Assembly: GCA_036494465.1 (NCBI GenBank)
Contig: DASXOJ010000115.1
Coordinates: 26,181 to 90,180, forward strand
DNA from: CAJCJE01 sp036494465
GTDB taxonomy: Bacteria; Actinomycetota; Actinomycetes; Mycobacteriales; Pseudonocardiaceae
Direction: 5' to 3'
Length of the DNA stretch: 64,000 bases
Shown: positions 49,282-57,780 of the stretch, piece by piece
Numbering within the stretch: the stretch's first letter is position 1
How the letters are laid out: each line of letters starts with the position of its first letter
Notes under the pieces: model-generated
Databases searched by the model: none
What the model saw: only the letters and a program-made list of their open reading frames with translations
What the model was told of the DNA's origin: nothing
Position numbers and translations under genes: made by a program

Positions 49282-50622
49282 TCAGGACTGGAAGTACTGG
49301 GACTTCTGCGACTGGATCTGGTTGAGCAGCGAGTCCGAGCTGTTCGGGCTCTGCACGAACTGCGCGAACGCCGGCTCGACCACGTTCTGCATGAAGCCGG
49401 GGTCGGAGTCGCGGTCACCGAACTGGGACAGTTGCTTCGCCTGCGCGATGAACTCCACTGCCTTCTTCTCCAGCGCGTTGTACCCGCTGGTGTCGGCCTT
49501 GTTGTTCACCGCGACGTTGGAGGCGTCGATCGCCAGGTAGGCGTCCTCGGCCTGCGCGGTGCCCAGGAACTCCATCAGCTTGGTGGCGCCGTCGAGGTTC
49601 TTCGGGTTCTTGCTGACCAGGAAGCCGTCCATCGGCGCCTCGACCGCTCCGGTGCCCCACTGCGAGTCGACCTCGGGGAAGGCGAAGAAGTCCAGGTCGT
49701 CGTAGTCGGCCTTGTTGGTGAAGCCCTGACCGACGAACATGCCGATCACGCACATGCCAGCGGTCTTGTTGATCAGCGAGGAGACCGAGTCCTCCCACTT
49801 ACGACCGGCGGCACCCGGCTGGTAGAACGGCAGCATCCGCTTCCAGTTGTCCATCACGGTCTTGACCTTGGGATCGGTCCAGGAGTTCTTGCCGTGCATC
49901 AGGTCGATGTGGAACTGGTAGCCGTTGGTGCGCATGTTCAGGTAGTCGAACGTGCCCAGCAGCATCCACGACTCGCCGCCGCCGAAGCCCTGCATGAACG
50001 GGGTGATGCCGTCGCTCTGCATCTTCCCGCACAGGGTGATCAGGTCGTCGAACGTGGTGGGGATCTGGTAGCCCTTTTCCGCGAACAGGCTCTTGCGGTA
50101 GTAGATGCCCCACGGGTACTCGTAGATCGGCACGAAGTAGTAGTGCCCGTCCGTCGGGTTCTTGGACAGGTTCTTCACCGCGTCGGTGAAGTCGCCGCCG
50201 ATCTTCTGCCACACGTCGTCGATCGGGTGCAGCAGACCCTTGTTGGCGAAGAACTGCATCCGGTAACCGGCGAACCACATGAACACGTCGTCCGGAGTGC
50301 CCTGCAGATAGCTGTTGATGTTCTGCTGGAACGCCTGGTGGTCGACGATGTTGCTCTTGACCGTCAGGCCGGCGGACTTCTGGAAAGCGTCCATCACGGC
50401 CTGGTACGCCTTCTTCGGCACCGGGTCGGACCCGTTGGAGCCGAGGGTGACCACATTCGAACCGCTGCCACTGCTGCTCCCGCCGCCACAGGCGGCCAAC
50501 AGCGGCGCTGCTGCGGCCAGTCCCGCGATACCACCGATTCCCTTCAGCAGCGCGCGGCGATTGACCATGGGCGAGCCGACGCGGCTGGGAAACGGTGATC
50601 GCGGAACAGAGGGACCTGGCAT
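49282..50622 (-). CDS. Extracellular sugar-binding lipoprotein
   Basis: A 446-aa solute-binding protein. The signal peptide has twin Arg (NRRALLKGIGGIAGLAAAAP) and a lipobox L-L-A-A-C, so export may be by Tat. The mature protein is of the family-1 type (Y-L-Q-G-T-P-D-D-V-F-M-W-F, YEYPWGIYYRKSLFAEKGY, IPTTFDDLITLCGKMQSDGI). ATG 50622 follows GGAGGAG. First gene of the binding protein-permease-permease-GH36 operon, presumably inducible through the adjacent ROK regulator. Confidence 0.92.
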   Translation of the reverse strand: MPGPSVPRSPFPSRVGSPMVNRRALLKGIGGIAGLAAAAPLLAACGGGSSSGSGSNVVTLGSNGSDPVPKKAYQAVMDAFQKSAGLTVKSNIVDHQAFQQNINSYLQGTPDDVFMWFAGYRMQFFANKGLLHPIDDVWQKIGGDFTDAVKNLSKNPTDGHYYFVPIYEYPWGIYYRKSLFAEKGYQIPTTFDDLITLCGKMQSDGITPFMQGFGGGESWMLLGTFDYLNMRTNGYQFHIDLMHGKNSWTDPKVKTVMDNWKRMLPFYQPGAAGRKWEDSVSSLINKTAGMCVIGMFVGQGFTNKADYDDLDFFAFPEVDSQWGTGAVEAPMDGFLVSKNPKNLDGATKLMEFLGTAQAEDAYLAIDASNVAVNNKADTSGYNALEKKAVEFIAQAKQLSQFGDRDSDPGFMQNVVEPAFAQFVQSPNSSDSLLNQIQSQKSQYFQS

Positions 50623-50886
50623 CTTTTCTCCTCCCCGTGGGCCTGCGGCAAGGCGACACCGGACCCAACGAGACTGAACACAATCAAACAACAGTGGCCA
50701 TAATGACAGATGATGTTGTGATCCACGTCAAGTCCTTGGCGGGATCGATATCAAACAGGAACCGAAAACTATGGCGTGGTAGGGATTTGGTCCGATTCGG
50801 TCGCCATTTCCCCAGGTCAGGGTGGAGTGGTTCGGATCGTGAGCGCACGGCTACCCAGTGCACGGTAAACGGTTTCACCTGTCCGC
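50623..50886 (-). promoter_or_regulatory. Promoter region of the alpha-galactoside ABC operon
   Basis: 264 bp between the ROK gene and the binding-protein gene, both on the minus strand. It is AT-richer than its surroundings, with the strong ribosome binding site at its end. I see no clear dyad matching the ROK promoter and no ORF with good coding character. Confidence 0.4.
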
Positions 50887-52056
50887 TCACTTGCTCTCCG
50901 CCGTGATCAGGTCTCGGATCGCGACCACGGCAGCTCCGCGCGCCCATTCCTCGAACGGCAGCGGCCGGACGGACAGTTGACAGTTGGCCGCCGCCCCGAA
51001 CGCGTGCGCGGCGAAGCTCTCCCGCAGCTGCTCCTCGAACAGGTCGTAGCCGGCCAGGCCCTCGCCGGAAATCAGGATCCGCTCAGGGCCGATCAAGTTC
51101 GCCACCGACGCCAGCGCCAGTCCGATCGCGTGCCCCGCCCTCCGGTACGCGGCCCGCGCCACCGGATCGCCCGCCCGTGCCATGTGCAGGGCGGCGGCCG
51201 GATCGAGCCTGGTGCGGTACTTCGCGTGGATCGCCGCGACGATCGCGTCGTCCGAGGCCACCGCCTCCACACACCCGATGTTTCCGCAGTGGCAGACCGG
51301 TCCGTCCGGCTGGATCGGCAGGTGTCCGAGCTCGCCGGACACCCCGTGCGCGCCGGAGATCACCGCGTCGTTGACCACGATCCCGCAGCCGATGCCCGCG
51401 CCCACCGTGACCAGGACGAAGCTGTGTGCGTCGACCCCGCCGCCGAACCACTGCTCGGCCACGGTCAGCGCGCGCACGTCGTTCTCCACCACGGTTTCCA
51501 GCCGGGTCGCCTGAGTGGCGAGCTGGGCGAGCGGTACCGCGTGCCAGTCCAAGAACGGGGAGAAACCGACCATTCCGGTCGCCGGGTCCACGTCGCCCGC
51601 GATCGACAGCGCCAGATGACGGCAGCGCGCCCGGTAGTCCGGCGACGCGCCGAGCAGCTCACCGGTCAGCTTGCCGATCATGGTCACCACGTGCTGGACG
51701 CTAGGCGAGGTCAGCGGTTCGTGCTTGCTGACCAGCGCTTTCGCACACAGGTCGGTGACGGTGCCGATCAACTCGGTCTCGGTGATCTTGATGCCGACGA
51801 AGAACGCGCGATCGCCGCGCACGGCCAGCGGCGCGGCAGGGCGGCCGATGCCGTGCTGCGGCGCGTCGTCCTGGCATTCGACCAGGTAACCGGCCTCCAG
51901 CAGCGGGCGAACCGCCTTGGTGACCGCAGCCGAGGACAGGCCGGTGCGGCGCACCACCTCGACCCGCGACGCGGGGCCGACGCGCAGCAGCGTGCTGAAC
52001 ACGAGCTGCGCCGCAGGCGAGGAGAAGATCAACGGCGCCTCGGGTCGTTGAGGCAT
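50887..52056 (-). CDS. ROK-family transcriptional repressor
   Basis: A 389-aa XylR/NagC-type repressor. N-terminal winged HTH (about 15-75) with SRVEVVRRTGLSSAAVTKAV. The sugar-binding ROK fold has VENDVRALTVAEQWFG, V-T-V-G-A-G-I-G-C-G-I, the zinc motif G-H-x9-C-H-C-G-N-I-G-C-V-E (ELGHLPI then CHCGNIGCVE), and ILISGEG. It probably senses an alpha-galactoside or galactose and controls the ABC-GH36 operon and the divergent GH27 gene. The start appears leaderless: TTGACG, 17 bp, TACCAT, 6 nt, ATG. Confidence 0.92.
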   Translation of the reverse strand: MPQRPEAPLIFSSPAAQLVFSTLLRVGPASRVEVVRRTGLSSAAVTKAVRPLLEAGYLVECQDDAPQHGIGRPAAPLAVRGDRAFFVGIKITETELIGTVTDLCAKALVSKHEPLTSPSVQHVVTMIGKLTGELLGASPDYRARCRHLALSIAGDVDPATGMVGFSPFLDWHAVPLAQLATQATRLETVVENDVRALTVAEQWFGGGVDAHSFVLVTVGAGIGCGIVVNDAVISGAHGVSGELGHLPIQPDGPVCHCGNIGCVEAVASDDAIVAAIHAKYRTRLDPAAALHMARAGDPVARAAYRRAGHAIGLALASVANLIGPERILISGEGLAGYDLFEEQLRESFAAHAFGAAANCQLSVRPLPFEEWARGAAVVAIRDLITAESK

Positions 52057-52062
52057 GCGGGG

Positions 52063-52147
52063 ATGGTAGGCGACCTATTTTCCTTCGTCAATAAAAGATA
52101 ATCATGCAGCTCATGGGCTTGACTCGGCCATCGACACGGGGTTAGGT
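52063..52147. promoter_or_regulatory. Divergent leaderless promoters of ROK and GH27 genes
   Basis: Minus: TTGACG (52091-52086), 17 bp, TACCAT (52068-52063), 6 nt to the ROK ATG. Plus: TTGACT (52119-52124), 17 bp, TTAGGT (52142-52147), 8 nt to the GH27 ATG. An AT-rich stretch around 52075-52103 (TATTTT ... AAAAGATA) covering the ROK promoter resembles NagC-type ROK operators. Confidence 0.7.
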
Positions 52148-52155
52148 ACACAGCC

Positions 52156-53577
52156 ATGTCGCAGCCAATCCAACGTCGGAGAGCTCGCAACCGGTTATCC
52201 GCGATCGTCGCGACGGCCCTCGCCTTCGTCTCGGTCGCAGGGGTGTCCACGATCCTCGCCCCGGCGGCAACGGCCGCCCCGCAACAGCAGCTCGCTGCCA
52301 AGCCCTACATGGGCTGGAGCAGCTGGAGCCTGCAATCCACCAGTTACCCCGGCGTCAACGACCAGGGCAGCTACAGCTACCTCACCGAGGCCCACGTCCT
52401 GCAACAGGCCGACGCGCTGTCCTCGAAGCTCGAATCCCACGGCTACGACTACGTCAACATCGACGCGGGCTGGTGGATGGACTGGAACTGGAACCCGGGC
52501 TACGACAAGTACGCGCGGCAGACGCCGAACTCGGCGCGGTTCCCCGACGGCATCGCCTACGTGGCGAACTACGTGCACAAAAAGGGCCTCAAACTCGGCA
52601 TCTACCTGCCGGTCGGCCTGGAGAAGCAGGCGTACGACAACGGCAACTCGCCGATCTACGGCGCGCCCGGCTGCACCACCAAGGACATCGTCTACTCCGA
52701 CCTGCGCACCACCAATGGCTGGGACTCCTCCTACAAGCTGGACTTCGACAACCCGTGCGCGCAGAAGTACGTGAACTCGATGGCGAACGAGCTGGCCGGC
52801 TGGGGCGTTGACTTCCTCAAGTTCGACGGCGTCGGCCCCGGTTCGTTCAAGACCCCGAGTCCGCAGTACAACAACGTCGCGGACGTCGCCGCCTGGCACA
52901 CCGCGCTCGCGCAGACCCACCGGCCGATCCAGTTCCTGCTGTCCTGGTCACTGGACCACGACTACGTCGCGGACTGGCAGCAGTACTCCAACGGCGCGCG
53001 GATCGACACCGACGTCGAGTGCTACTGCAGCACCCTGGTCACCTGGGACAACTCGGTGAAGGGGCGCTGGGACGACGTGGTGCCGTGGATCGCCGACGAG
53101 CATCCCGGTTACTGGAACAACCTCGATTCGCTCGACGTCGGCAGTGGCGCCATGGACGGCATCACCAACGACGAGCGGCAGAGCTACATGACGCTCTGGG
53201 CGATCGAGTCCGCGCCGCTCTACACCGGTGACGATCTGACCAAACTGGACAGTTACGGGCTTTCCCTGCTCACCAACGACGAAGTCATCGCCATCGACCA
53301 GCAGGGCATCCCGGCCCGGCCGGTGCAGGCGCACACGCCGACCCAGGTCTGGTACACCCAGAACAAGGACGGCTCCTACACGGTCGCGCTGTTCAACATG
53401 ACCGACACCGCGACGACGGTCACCGCGGACTTCGCCGACTTCGGGCTGTCCGGCAAGGCGGCGGTCCGCAACGTGTGGACGCACCAGAACGCAGGCAACC
53501 ACAGCGGCTCCTACAGCGCACAGCTGCCCGCGCACGGCTCACAGCTGTTGCACGTCAACAAACTCTGGTGGTCGTAG
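52156..53577 (+). CDS. Secreted GH27 family glycosidase
   Basis: A 473-aa secreted enzyme. The signal peptide has a basic N-terminus (Q-R-R-R-A-R-N-R) and ends T-A-A-P-Q. The GH27 barrel starts K-P-Y-M-G-W-S-S-W-S; the nucleophile Asp is in VDFLKFDGVGPGS; the acid/base Asp is expected in the NNLDSLDVGSGAMDG region. A C-terminal beta-sandwich follows. The specificity loop (FLLSWSLDHDY) differs from the other GH27 enzyme in the window, so it may act on alpha-galactosides or beta-L-arabinopyranosides. Located back to back with the ROK gene, it probably feeds the ABC importer and GH36 enzyme. Leaderless start. Confidence 0.9.
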   Translation: MSQPIQRRRARNRLSAIVATALAFVSVAGVSTILAPAATAAPQQQLAAKPYMGWSSWSLQSTSYPGVNDQGSYSYLTEAHVLQQADALSSKLESHGYDYVNIDAGWWMDWNWNPGYDKYARQTPNSARFPDGIAYVANYVHKKGLKLGIYLPVGLEKQAYDNGNSPIYGAPGCTTKDIVYSDLRTTNGWDSSYKLDFDNPCAQKYVNSMANELAGWGVDFLKFDGVGPGSFKTPSPQYNNVADVAAWHTALAQTHRPIQFLLSWSLDHDYVADWQQYSNGARIDTDVECYCSTLVTWDNSVKGRWDDVVPWIADEHPGYWNNLDSLDVGSGAMDGITNDERQSYMTLWAIESAPLYTGDDLTKLDSYGLSLLTNDEVIAIDQQGIPARPVQAHTPTQVWYTQNKDGSYTVALFNMTDTATTVTADFADFGLSGKAAVRNVWTHQNAGNHSGSYSAQLPAHGSQLLHVNKLWWS

Positions 53578-53591
53578 TCCACTGAAGACTC

Positions 53592-53627
53592 GGCGGCGCC
53601 GACGGACCGTACCCCGTCGGCGTCGCC
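53592..53627. terminator. Bidirectional hairpin between GH27 and LacI genes
   Basis: Fourteen-nt arms at 53592-53605 and 53614-53627 pair with one G-T wobble around ACCGTACC, between convergent genes. Confidence 0.75.
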
Positions 53628-53638
53628 GTTCCCAACAG

Positions 53639-54643
53639 CTACTCGCAGGGACCCGTCGACGCGCGGTTGCGCAGCGTCGGCGGTTTCACCATGCGGCGCC
53701 TGCGCGGTTTGCCCTCGATCGCGGACACCACCAGCGAGGTCGCCGACCGGATGATGCTGTCCAGATCCCAGTCGACCGTGGTCAACGCGGGGGAGAGCAG
53801 CTTCGAGACCGGGTGATCGTCATAGCCGACAATGGACAGCTGGCCGGGAATGTCGAGATTTCGATCCCGCGCGGCCGCGAAACAGCCGTAGGCGATCGAA
53901 TCGGACAGACAGAACAACGCGCTCGGCGGGTCGCTCGCGGCCAGCGCCTGATCCGCGACCGCGCTCGCCTCCTCCAACGAGGACGGTGAAGCCAGCACCT
54001 CCATGTCCAACCCCAGCCGTTCCGCCTCGGCCCAGACATAGGTGTCCGCAGGCCGGTCGGGCGTGCTCGGCCGGGTCGTGGTGAGCACGGTGATCCGGCG
54101 ATGACCGAGATCGTGCAGGTGCTCCAACGCGAGCGTGACGCCCGCGCGGTTGTCGAACAGCACCTCGCCCGCCTGCTTGGCGTTGCTCAGCGAATCGCCG
54201 ATCGACACCACCGGCACCGACTCCGCGATCTCGCCCCACTCCGTCGCCGATGGATCAAGCGGCGACACGATCAACCCGTCCACCCGCTGGTCACGCAGCT
54301 GCTTGGCGAGAATCAACTCGCGCGCCGGGTCACCGTCCGCGTCCAGGATCAACGCATACAGGTCCTTGCTCTGCAACGCCCGCCCGGTGCCGAAGAACAA
54401 CTGCTGTTGCCACAGATCCTCCAGCGAACCGGACAACAACCCCACCATGCCGGTGCGACCGCTGGCCAGCGCGCGGGCGATCGGATCCGCCTCGTAACCG
54501 AGCTCTGCCGCTGCCTTCCGAACGCGTTGTTCGGTCTCCTTGGAAACCTGAAGTCCGCGCAGGGCATAAGACACTGCGGCGGTCGATAGGCCGGTAGCCT
54601 CGGCGACCTCGCGCAGCGTCGCGCGTTTCCGGGACTCCGCCAC
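53639..54643 (-). CDS. LacI-family transcriptional regulator
   Basis: A 334-aa LacI regulator. The HTH (about 8-30, TLREVAEATGLSTAAVSYAL) is followed by the hinge helix; the periplasmic-binding-protein-like sensor runs to the end (GLIVSPLDPS, VLFDNRAGV, LSIVGYDDHPVS). The target is probably sugar utilisation; the convergent secreted GH27 gene is a candidate. The GTG start has no ribosome binding site; TAGGCT (54655-54650) ends 6 nt before it, so the mRNA is probably leaderless. Confidence 0.9.
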   Translation of the reverse strand: MAESRKRATLREVAEATGLSTAAVSYALRGLQVSKETEQRVRKAAAELGYEADPIARALASGRTGMVGLLSGSLEDLWQQQLFFGTGRALQSKDLYALILDADGDPARELILAKQLRDQRVDGLIVSPLDPSATEWGEIAESVPVVSIGDSLSNAKQAGEVLFDNRAGVTLALEHLHDLGHRRITVLTTTRPSTPDRPADTYVWAEAERLGLDMEVLASPSSLEEASAVADQALAASDPPSALFCLSDSIAYGCFAAARDRNLDIPGQLSIVGYDDHPVSKLLSPALTTVDWDLDSIIRSATSLVVSAIEGKPRRRRMVKPPTLRNRASTGPCE

Positions 54644-54713
54644 CCGTCAAGCCTAGCCAAGCCCACCGACACTCGCCGCGTTGTCGGACAACATCGGCGC
54701 GGCGAGCCGATCT

Positions 54714-55400
54714 TCAGGCTTTCTGGATGCCGCTGTGGAGCCCGAAGTCCCGTCGCGCGTTGCCCGCCAGGAACAGCGTGGTGGCCTCCTCGTCGAGCTC
54801 CAACCGGGGCAGTTCACGCAGCGACCGATCGGGCGTGATCATCGGATGATTCGTGCCGAACAGCACCTTGTGCCTGCCGTCCGCGCGGAGGTAGTCGACG
54901 AGTTCCTGCGGATACCGTTTGATCGTGTACGCGCTCGTGTCGATGTACACGTTCGGGTACTTCCGGCACAGCGAGATCATCTCCTGCGTCCACGGACAAC
55001 CGATGTGCCCGCCGACGATCGTCAGTTCCGGGAAGTCCAGCGCGACCTCGTCCAGATACGGAATGGGGCGCCCGGTCTCCGAACCGCGCCTCGGCCGGGT
55101 GCGTGCGACCTGGGTGCAGAACGGCACGCCGAGCTCGACGCACTCGGCGTAGAGCGGGTAGTAGTGCCGGTCGTCCGGCGGCAGACCCCACAACCACGGG
55201 ACCACACGGAGTCCGACAAAACCCAACTCCCGGACCGCGCGCCGCAGCTCGCGCACCGCGCCCATCGGATCGAGCAGGTTCACCGCGGCGACACCGGCCA
55301 GCCGATCCGGATGCGCGGCAACGAATCCGGCGACAAGATCGTTGCTCATCAACGGTCCGGACGCCTCTTCCCAGGCGCTGATCAGTGCGAACCCGACGCC
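54714..55400 (-). pseudogene. Amidohydrolase-2 family gene, 5' truncated
   Basis: About 229 codons of a metal-dependent TIM-barrel hydrolase remain: GFALISAWEEASGPLMSND, AVRELGFVGLRVVPWLWGLP, IVGGHIGCPWTQEM, YIDTSAYTIKRYP and LFGTNHPMITPD. The N-terminal part with the metal-binding HxH is missing: homology stops near 55400, where an ankyrin fragment in another frame abuts it. Upstream sequence in this frame is Arg-rich shadow. Members are related to aminocarboxymuconate-semialdehyde decarboxylase-type enzymes. Probably not functional. Confidence 0.75.
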
Positions 55401-55563
55401 CGCTGGGCGAGCTCGGCCACGACCGCCGGGGAACCGAACTCGGCCGCCGCGCACAGCGGCGTCCCCGGCCACCCGTCGTCGGCGTTCGGGTCGGCGCCGT
55501 TCGCCAGCAGGGCCCGCACCGTGTTCAGGTCCGTCCAGCCCGGCCAGCCGTAGCCGCCCCATC
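55382..55563 (-). pseudogene. Ankyrin-repeat gene fragment fused to the amidohydrolase remnant
   Basis: The minus strand reads TDLNTVRALLANGADPNADD, then G-W-P-G-T-P-L-C-A-A-A-E-F-G and VVAELAQRASGSH, ending at TGA (55384-55382). This is about one and a half ankyrin repeats. It is truncated at the point where amidohydrolase homology begins, marking a deletion junction. An ATG-containing stretch just upstream (55564-55600) is in a different frame. Confidence 0.65.
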
Positions 55564-55637
55564 CCCCATGTTGTTCATGGCGAGCAGCATGCCGGGTCCG
55601 ATCGTCGCAAACCCAACCGGGGGCGGGCGAAATATCC

Positions 55638-55643
55638 TATTAT
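55638..55643 (+). promoter_or_regulatory. -10 hexamer of a leaderless promoter
   Basis: TATTAT ends 6 nt before the ATG of the LLM gene; no Shine-Dalgarno sequence is present. No good -35 is visible. Confidence 0.6.
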
Positions 55644-55649
55644 CCAGAT

Positions 55650-56612
55650 ATGATCGATACGCCGCTGTCCGTCCTCGACCTGCCGATGATCGAAGCAGGC
55701 CGGTCCGCATCGGACATCATGTCCGGCCTGACCGACGTGGCCCGTCGAGTCGGCGAGTTGGGATATCGGCGGCTCTGGTACCCGGAACACCATGCCACGG
55801 CGGGCATCGCCGAGTTCCCGCCCGGAATCGTCAGCGCGCAGGCGGCAGCGGTCAGCTCGCGGATCCGGGTTGGCTCCGGTGGCGTGCTCGCGCCCAACCA
55901 CGTCCCGCTGACCGTCGCCGAGCAGTTCGGCGCGCTCGCCGCGCTGCACCCAGGACGCATCGATCTCGGCATCGGCCGGGGTCCGGGGACCCTCAGCAAG
56001 GACGCCATTCGTGCGTTGCGGCGCGGTGCCGACCCGGCCACCGACGAGCAGTACGCCGACGACGTGGCGGAGATCCTGCGCCTGCTCGACGAGCGCGGCG
56101 CCGACCTGGAGCCGTGGCTGCTCTCGTCGAGCCCGGCGGGTGCCGGACTCGCGGCTCGGCTGGGTCTGCCGATCGCGTTCGCTTACCACCTCCGGCCACA
56201 GAACGCCGCCGAATCGCTGGAGACCTACCGGCGGGACTTCCGGCCCTCGCGGTGGTCGGACGCGCCGCGCGTGCTGCTGTCGGTGCTGGTGGTGTGCGGC
56301 GACAGCGACGCGGAAGCCGAGCGGCTGGCCAGGCCGTTCGACGTCATGTACAGCATCGCCCTCAGCGAGGGGCGGGAGATCCCGATGCCTGCCCCGCAGG
56401 ACGCCGCGACCCACGTGTTCACCGCGAAGCAACAGGAAGCCATCGCCGGGTACCGGGCCGGTCACCTGCTCGGCGACCCGTCAACGGTGACCAGCGGCCT
56501 GACCGAACTGGCGGCGCGCTTCGCCGCCGACGAACTCATGCTGACCACGCCGATCTTCGATGCGAAGGACCGGATCCGCTGCTTCGAGCTGGTCGCCGAT
56601 CACCAGACGTGA
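55650..56612 (+). CDS. LLM-class flavin-dependent oxidoreductase
   Basis: A 320-aa bacterial-luciferase-like monooxygenase of the MsnO8 type. TIM-barrel markers: RRLWYPEHHATAGIAEFPPG, S-S-R-I-R-V-G-S-G-G-V-L, HVPLTVAEQFGALAALHPGR and I-D-L-G-I-G-R-G-P-G. It uses FMNH2 or F420H2 supplied by a separate reductase. The substrate is unknown. It stands alone, converging on the methyltransferase-like gene, whose stop overlaps its end by 13 bp. Confidence 0.9.
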   Translation: MIDTPLSVLDLPMIEAGRSASDIMSGLTDVARRVGELGYRRLWYPEHHATAGIAEFPPGIVSAQAAAVSSRIRVGSGGVLAPNHVPLTVAEQFGALAALHPGRIDLGIGRGPGTLSKDAIRALRRGADPATDEQYADDVAEILRLLDERGADLEPWLLSSSPAGAGLAARLGLPIAFAYHLRPQNAAESLETYRRDFRPSRWSDAPRVLLSVLVVCGDSDAEAERLARPFDVMYSIALSEGREIPMPAPQDAATHVFTAKQQEAIAGYRAGHLLGDPSTVTSGLTELAARFAADELMLTTPIFDAKDRIRCFELVADHQT

Positions 56613-57166
56613 GGGACCAGCCGCTTCGTGCGCTCGGTGTAGGTGACGTAGCCGGACAGGTCGCGGCGCAGCAGCATCTCCTCGGCCAGGATGCGCCGCC
56701 GGTACACCGCGCTGAACAAGCCGGTCACCAGCACGACCGCGGGCACGCTGCGACTGGCCAGCGCGAAGCCGAGCCACACCAGCAGCGAGCCCGCGTAGCC
56801 GGGATGCCGCACCCACCGGTACGGCCCCGTGTCGACGACGTGCTGTGCGTGCTCGACGCGCAACGTGCGCGAGTAGAACGAACCGAGCGAGCGCATCGAC
56901 CACGCGCGCGTCGCCAACCCGGCCAGTTGCACGCCGATCCCGATCGCCGCGAACCCCTTGGGCAACCGTCCAAAGGGGAGCATGCGCAGGATCGGCGGTG
57001 CGGCGGCCGCGATCGTGATGGCAGTGCTGATGTCGCGCGTGGTGTTCCGGTCGTCGCCCGAGGCGGCCATGCTGGCCGCGCTGCCCCGGCCGCGCAGCAC
57101 CCGCTCCAACGCGAACATCCCACCGACGCCTGCATAACCTGCCAGCAACCAGTGTTGGTCGCTCAC
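56600..57166 (-). CDS. Isoprenylcysteine carboxyl methyltransferase-like membrane protein
   Basis: A 188-aa membrane protein with about four helices. The C-terminal ICMT/PEMT motif is TGPYRWVRHPGYAGSLLVWL followed by an E-E-M-L-L-R-R-D-L-S-G-Y-V-T-Y-T-E-R-T-K-R-L-V-P segment. Bacterial members are annotated as methyltransferases or NnrU-like proteins; substrate unknown. The GTG start overlaps the lutC stop by 4 nt, making it the last gene of the lut operon, which is an unusual position. Confidence 0.82.
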   Translation of the reverse strand: MSDQHWLLAGYAGVGGMFALERVLRGRGSAASMAASGDDRNTTRDISTAITIAAAAPPILRMLPFGRLPKGFAAIGIGVQLAGLATRAWSMRSLGSFYSRTLRVEHAQHVVDTGPYRWVRHPGYAGSLLVWLGFALASRSVPAVVLVTGLFSAVYRRRILAEEMLLRRDLSGYVTYTERTKRLVPHVW

Positions 57167-57780
57167 GCGATGATCACATCCAGCGTGCGCGGTCCGTGCA
57201 CGCCCTCGACCCGGTTGAACTCGATGTCCGAGGTCGCGGACGGGCCGCTGATGAACGTGATCGGCCGATCCGGCCGGACCAGGGCGATCGCCTCGGGCAC
57301 GGTGCCGACGATCTGCTCGGTGCGGATCACGCACAGGTGGTAGTCGGGCAACAGGGTCAGCGCGCGCCTGCCCTGTGCCACACCGGAATCCAGGATGATC
57401 GTGCCGGTCTCGGCGATCGCGGTCGCGCAGCCGGTCAGCACGCCGTCGCTGGCCGCCATCGTGTCGATGTCCAACTCGGCGCTGTCCAGGATCCAGTCGA
57501 TGCCCGGAATCCGCCAGTCTTCCGGGAGATCCGTCGGCGCGATCATGCGACGCCTGCCGCGCGCGGTCAGCACCTCGGTGATCGTGCGGACCAGATCCGT
57601 GCTGCGGTGCACGGTCGCCTTGTAGTCGGCGATCCGTTCCTCGGCCAGATCGAGCAGGTCGCCGACATCGCGGCTGGTCTCGTAGTCGCGCGGGACCTCG
57701 CGCTGCTCCGGCTTGTCGGCCAGCGCGTAGCGGATCTTCGCCAATATGTCCGCGCGGGCGCCGTGCACTGACTCAGTCAT
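57163..57780 (-). CDS. lutC: Lactate utilisation protein C (LUD domain)
   Basis: A 205-aa LUD-domain protein, one of three subunits that oxidise L-lactate to pyruvate. Family marks: L-T-G-C-A-T-A-I-A-E-T-G-T-I, LTLLPDYHLCVI and FISGPSATSDIEFNRVEGVH, H-G-P-R. ATG 57780 overlaps the end of lutB by 8 nt. It acts with LutA and LutB in the cytoplasm. Confidence 0.9.
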   Translation of the reverse strand: MTESVHGARADILAKIRYALADKPEQREVPRDYETSRDVGDLLDLAEERIADYKATVHRSTDLVRTITEVLTARGRRRMIAPTDLPEDWRIPGIDWILDSAELDIDTMAASDGVLTGCATAIAETGTIILDSGVAQGRRALTLLPDYHLCVIRTEQIVGTVPEAIALVRPDRPITFISGPSATSDIEFNRVEGVHGPRTLDVIIA

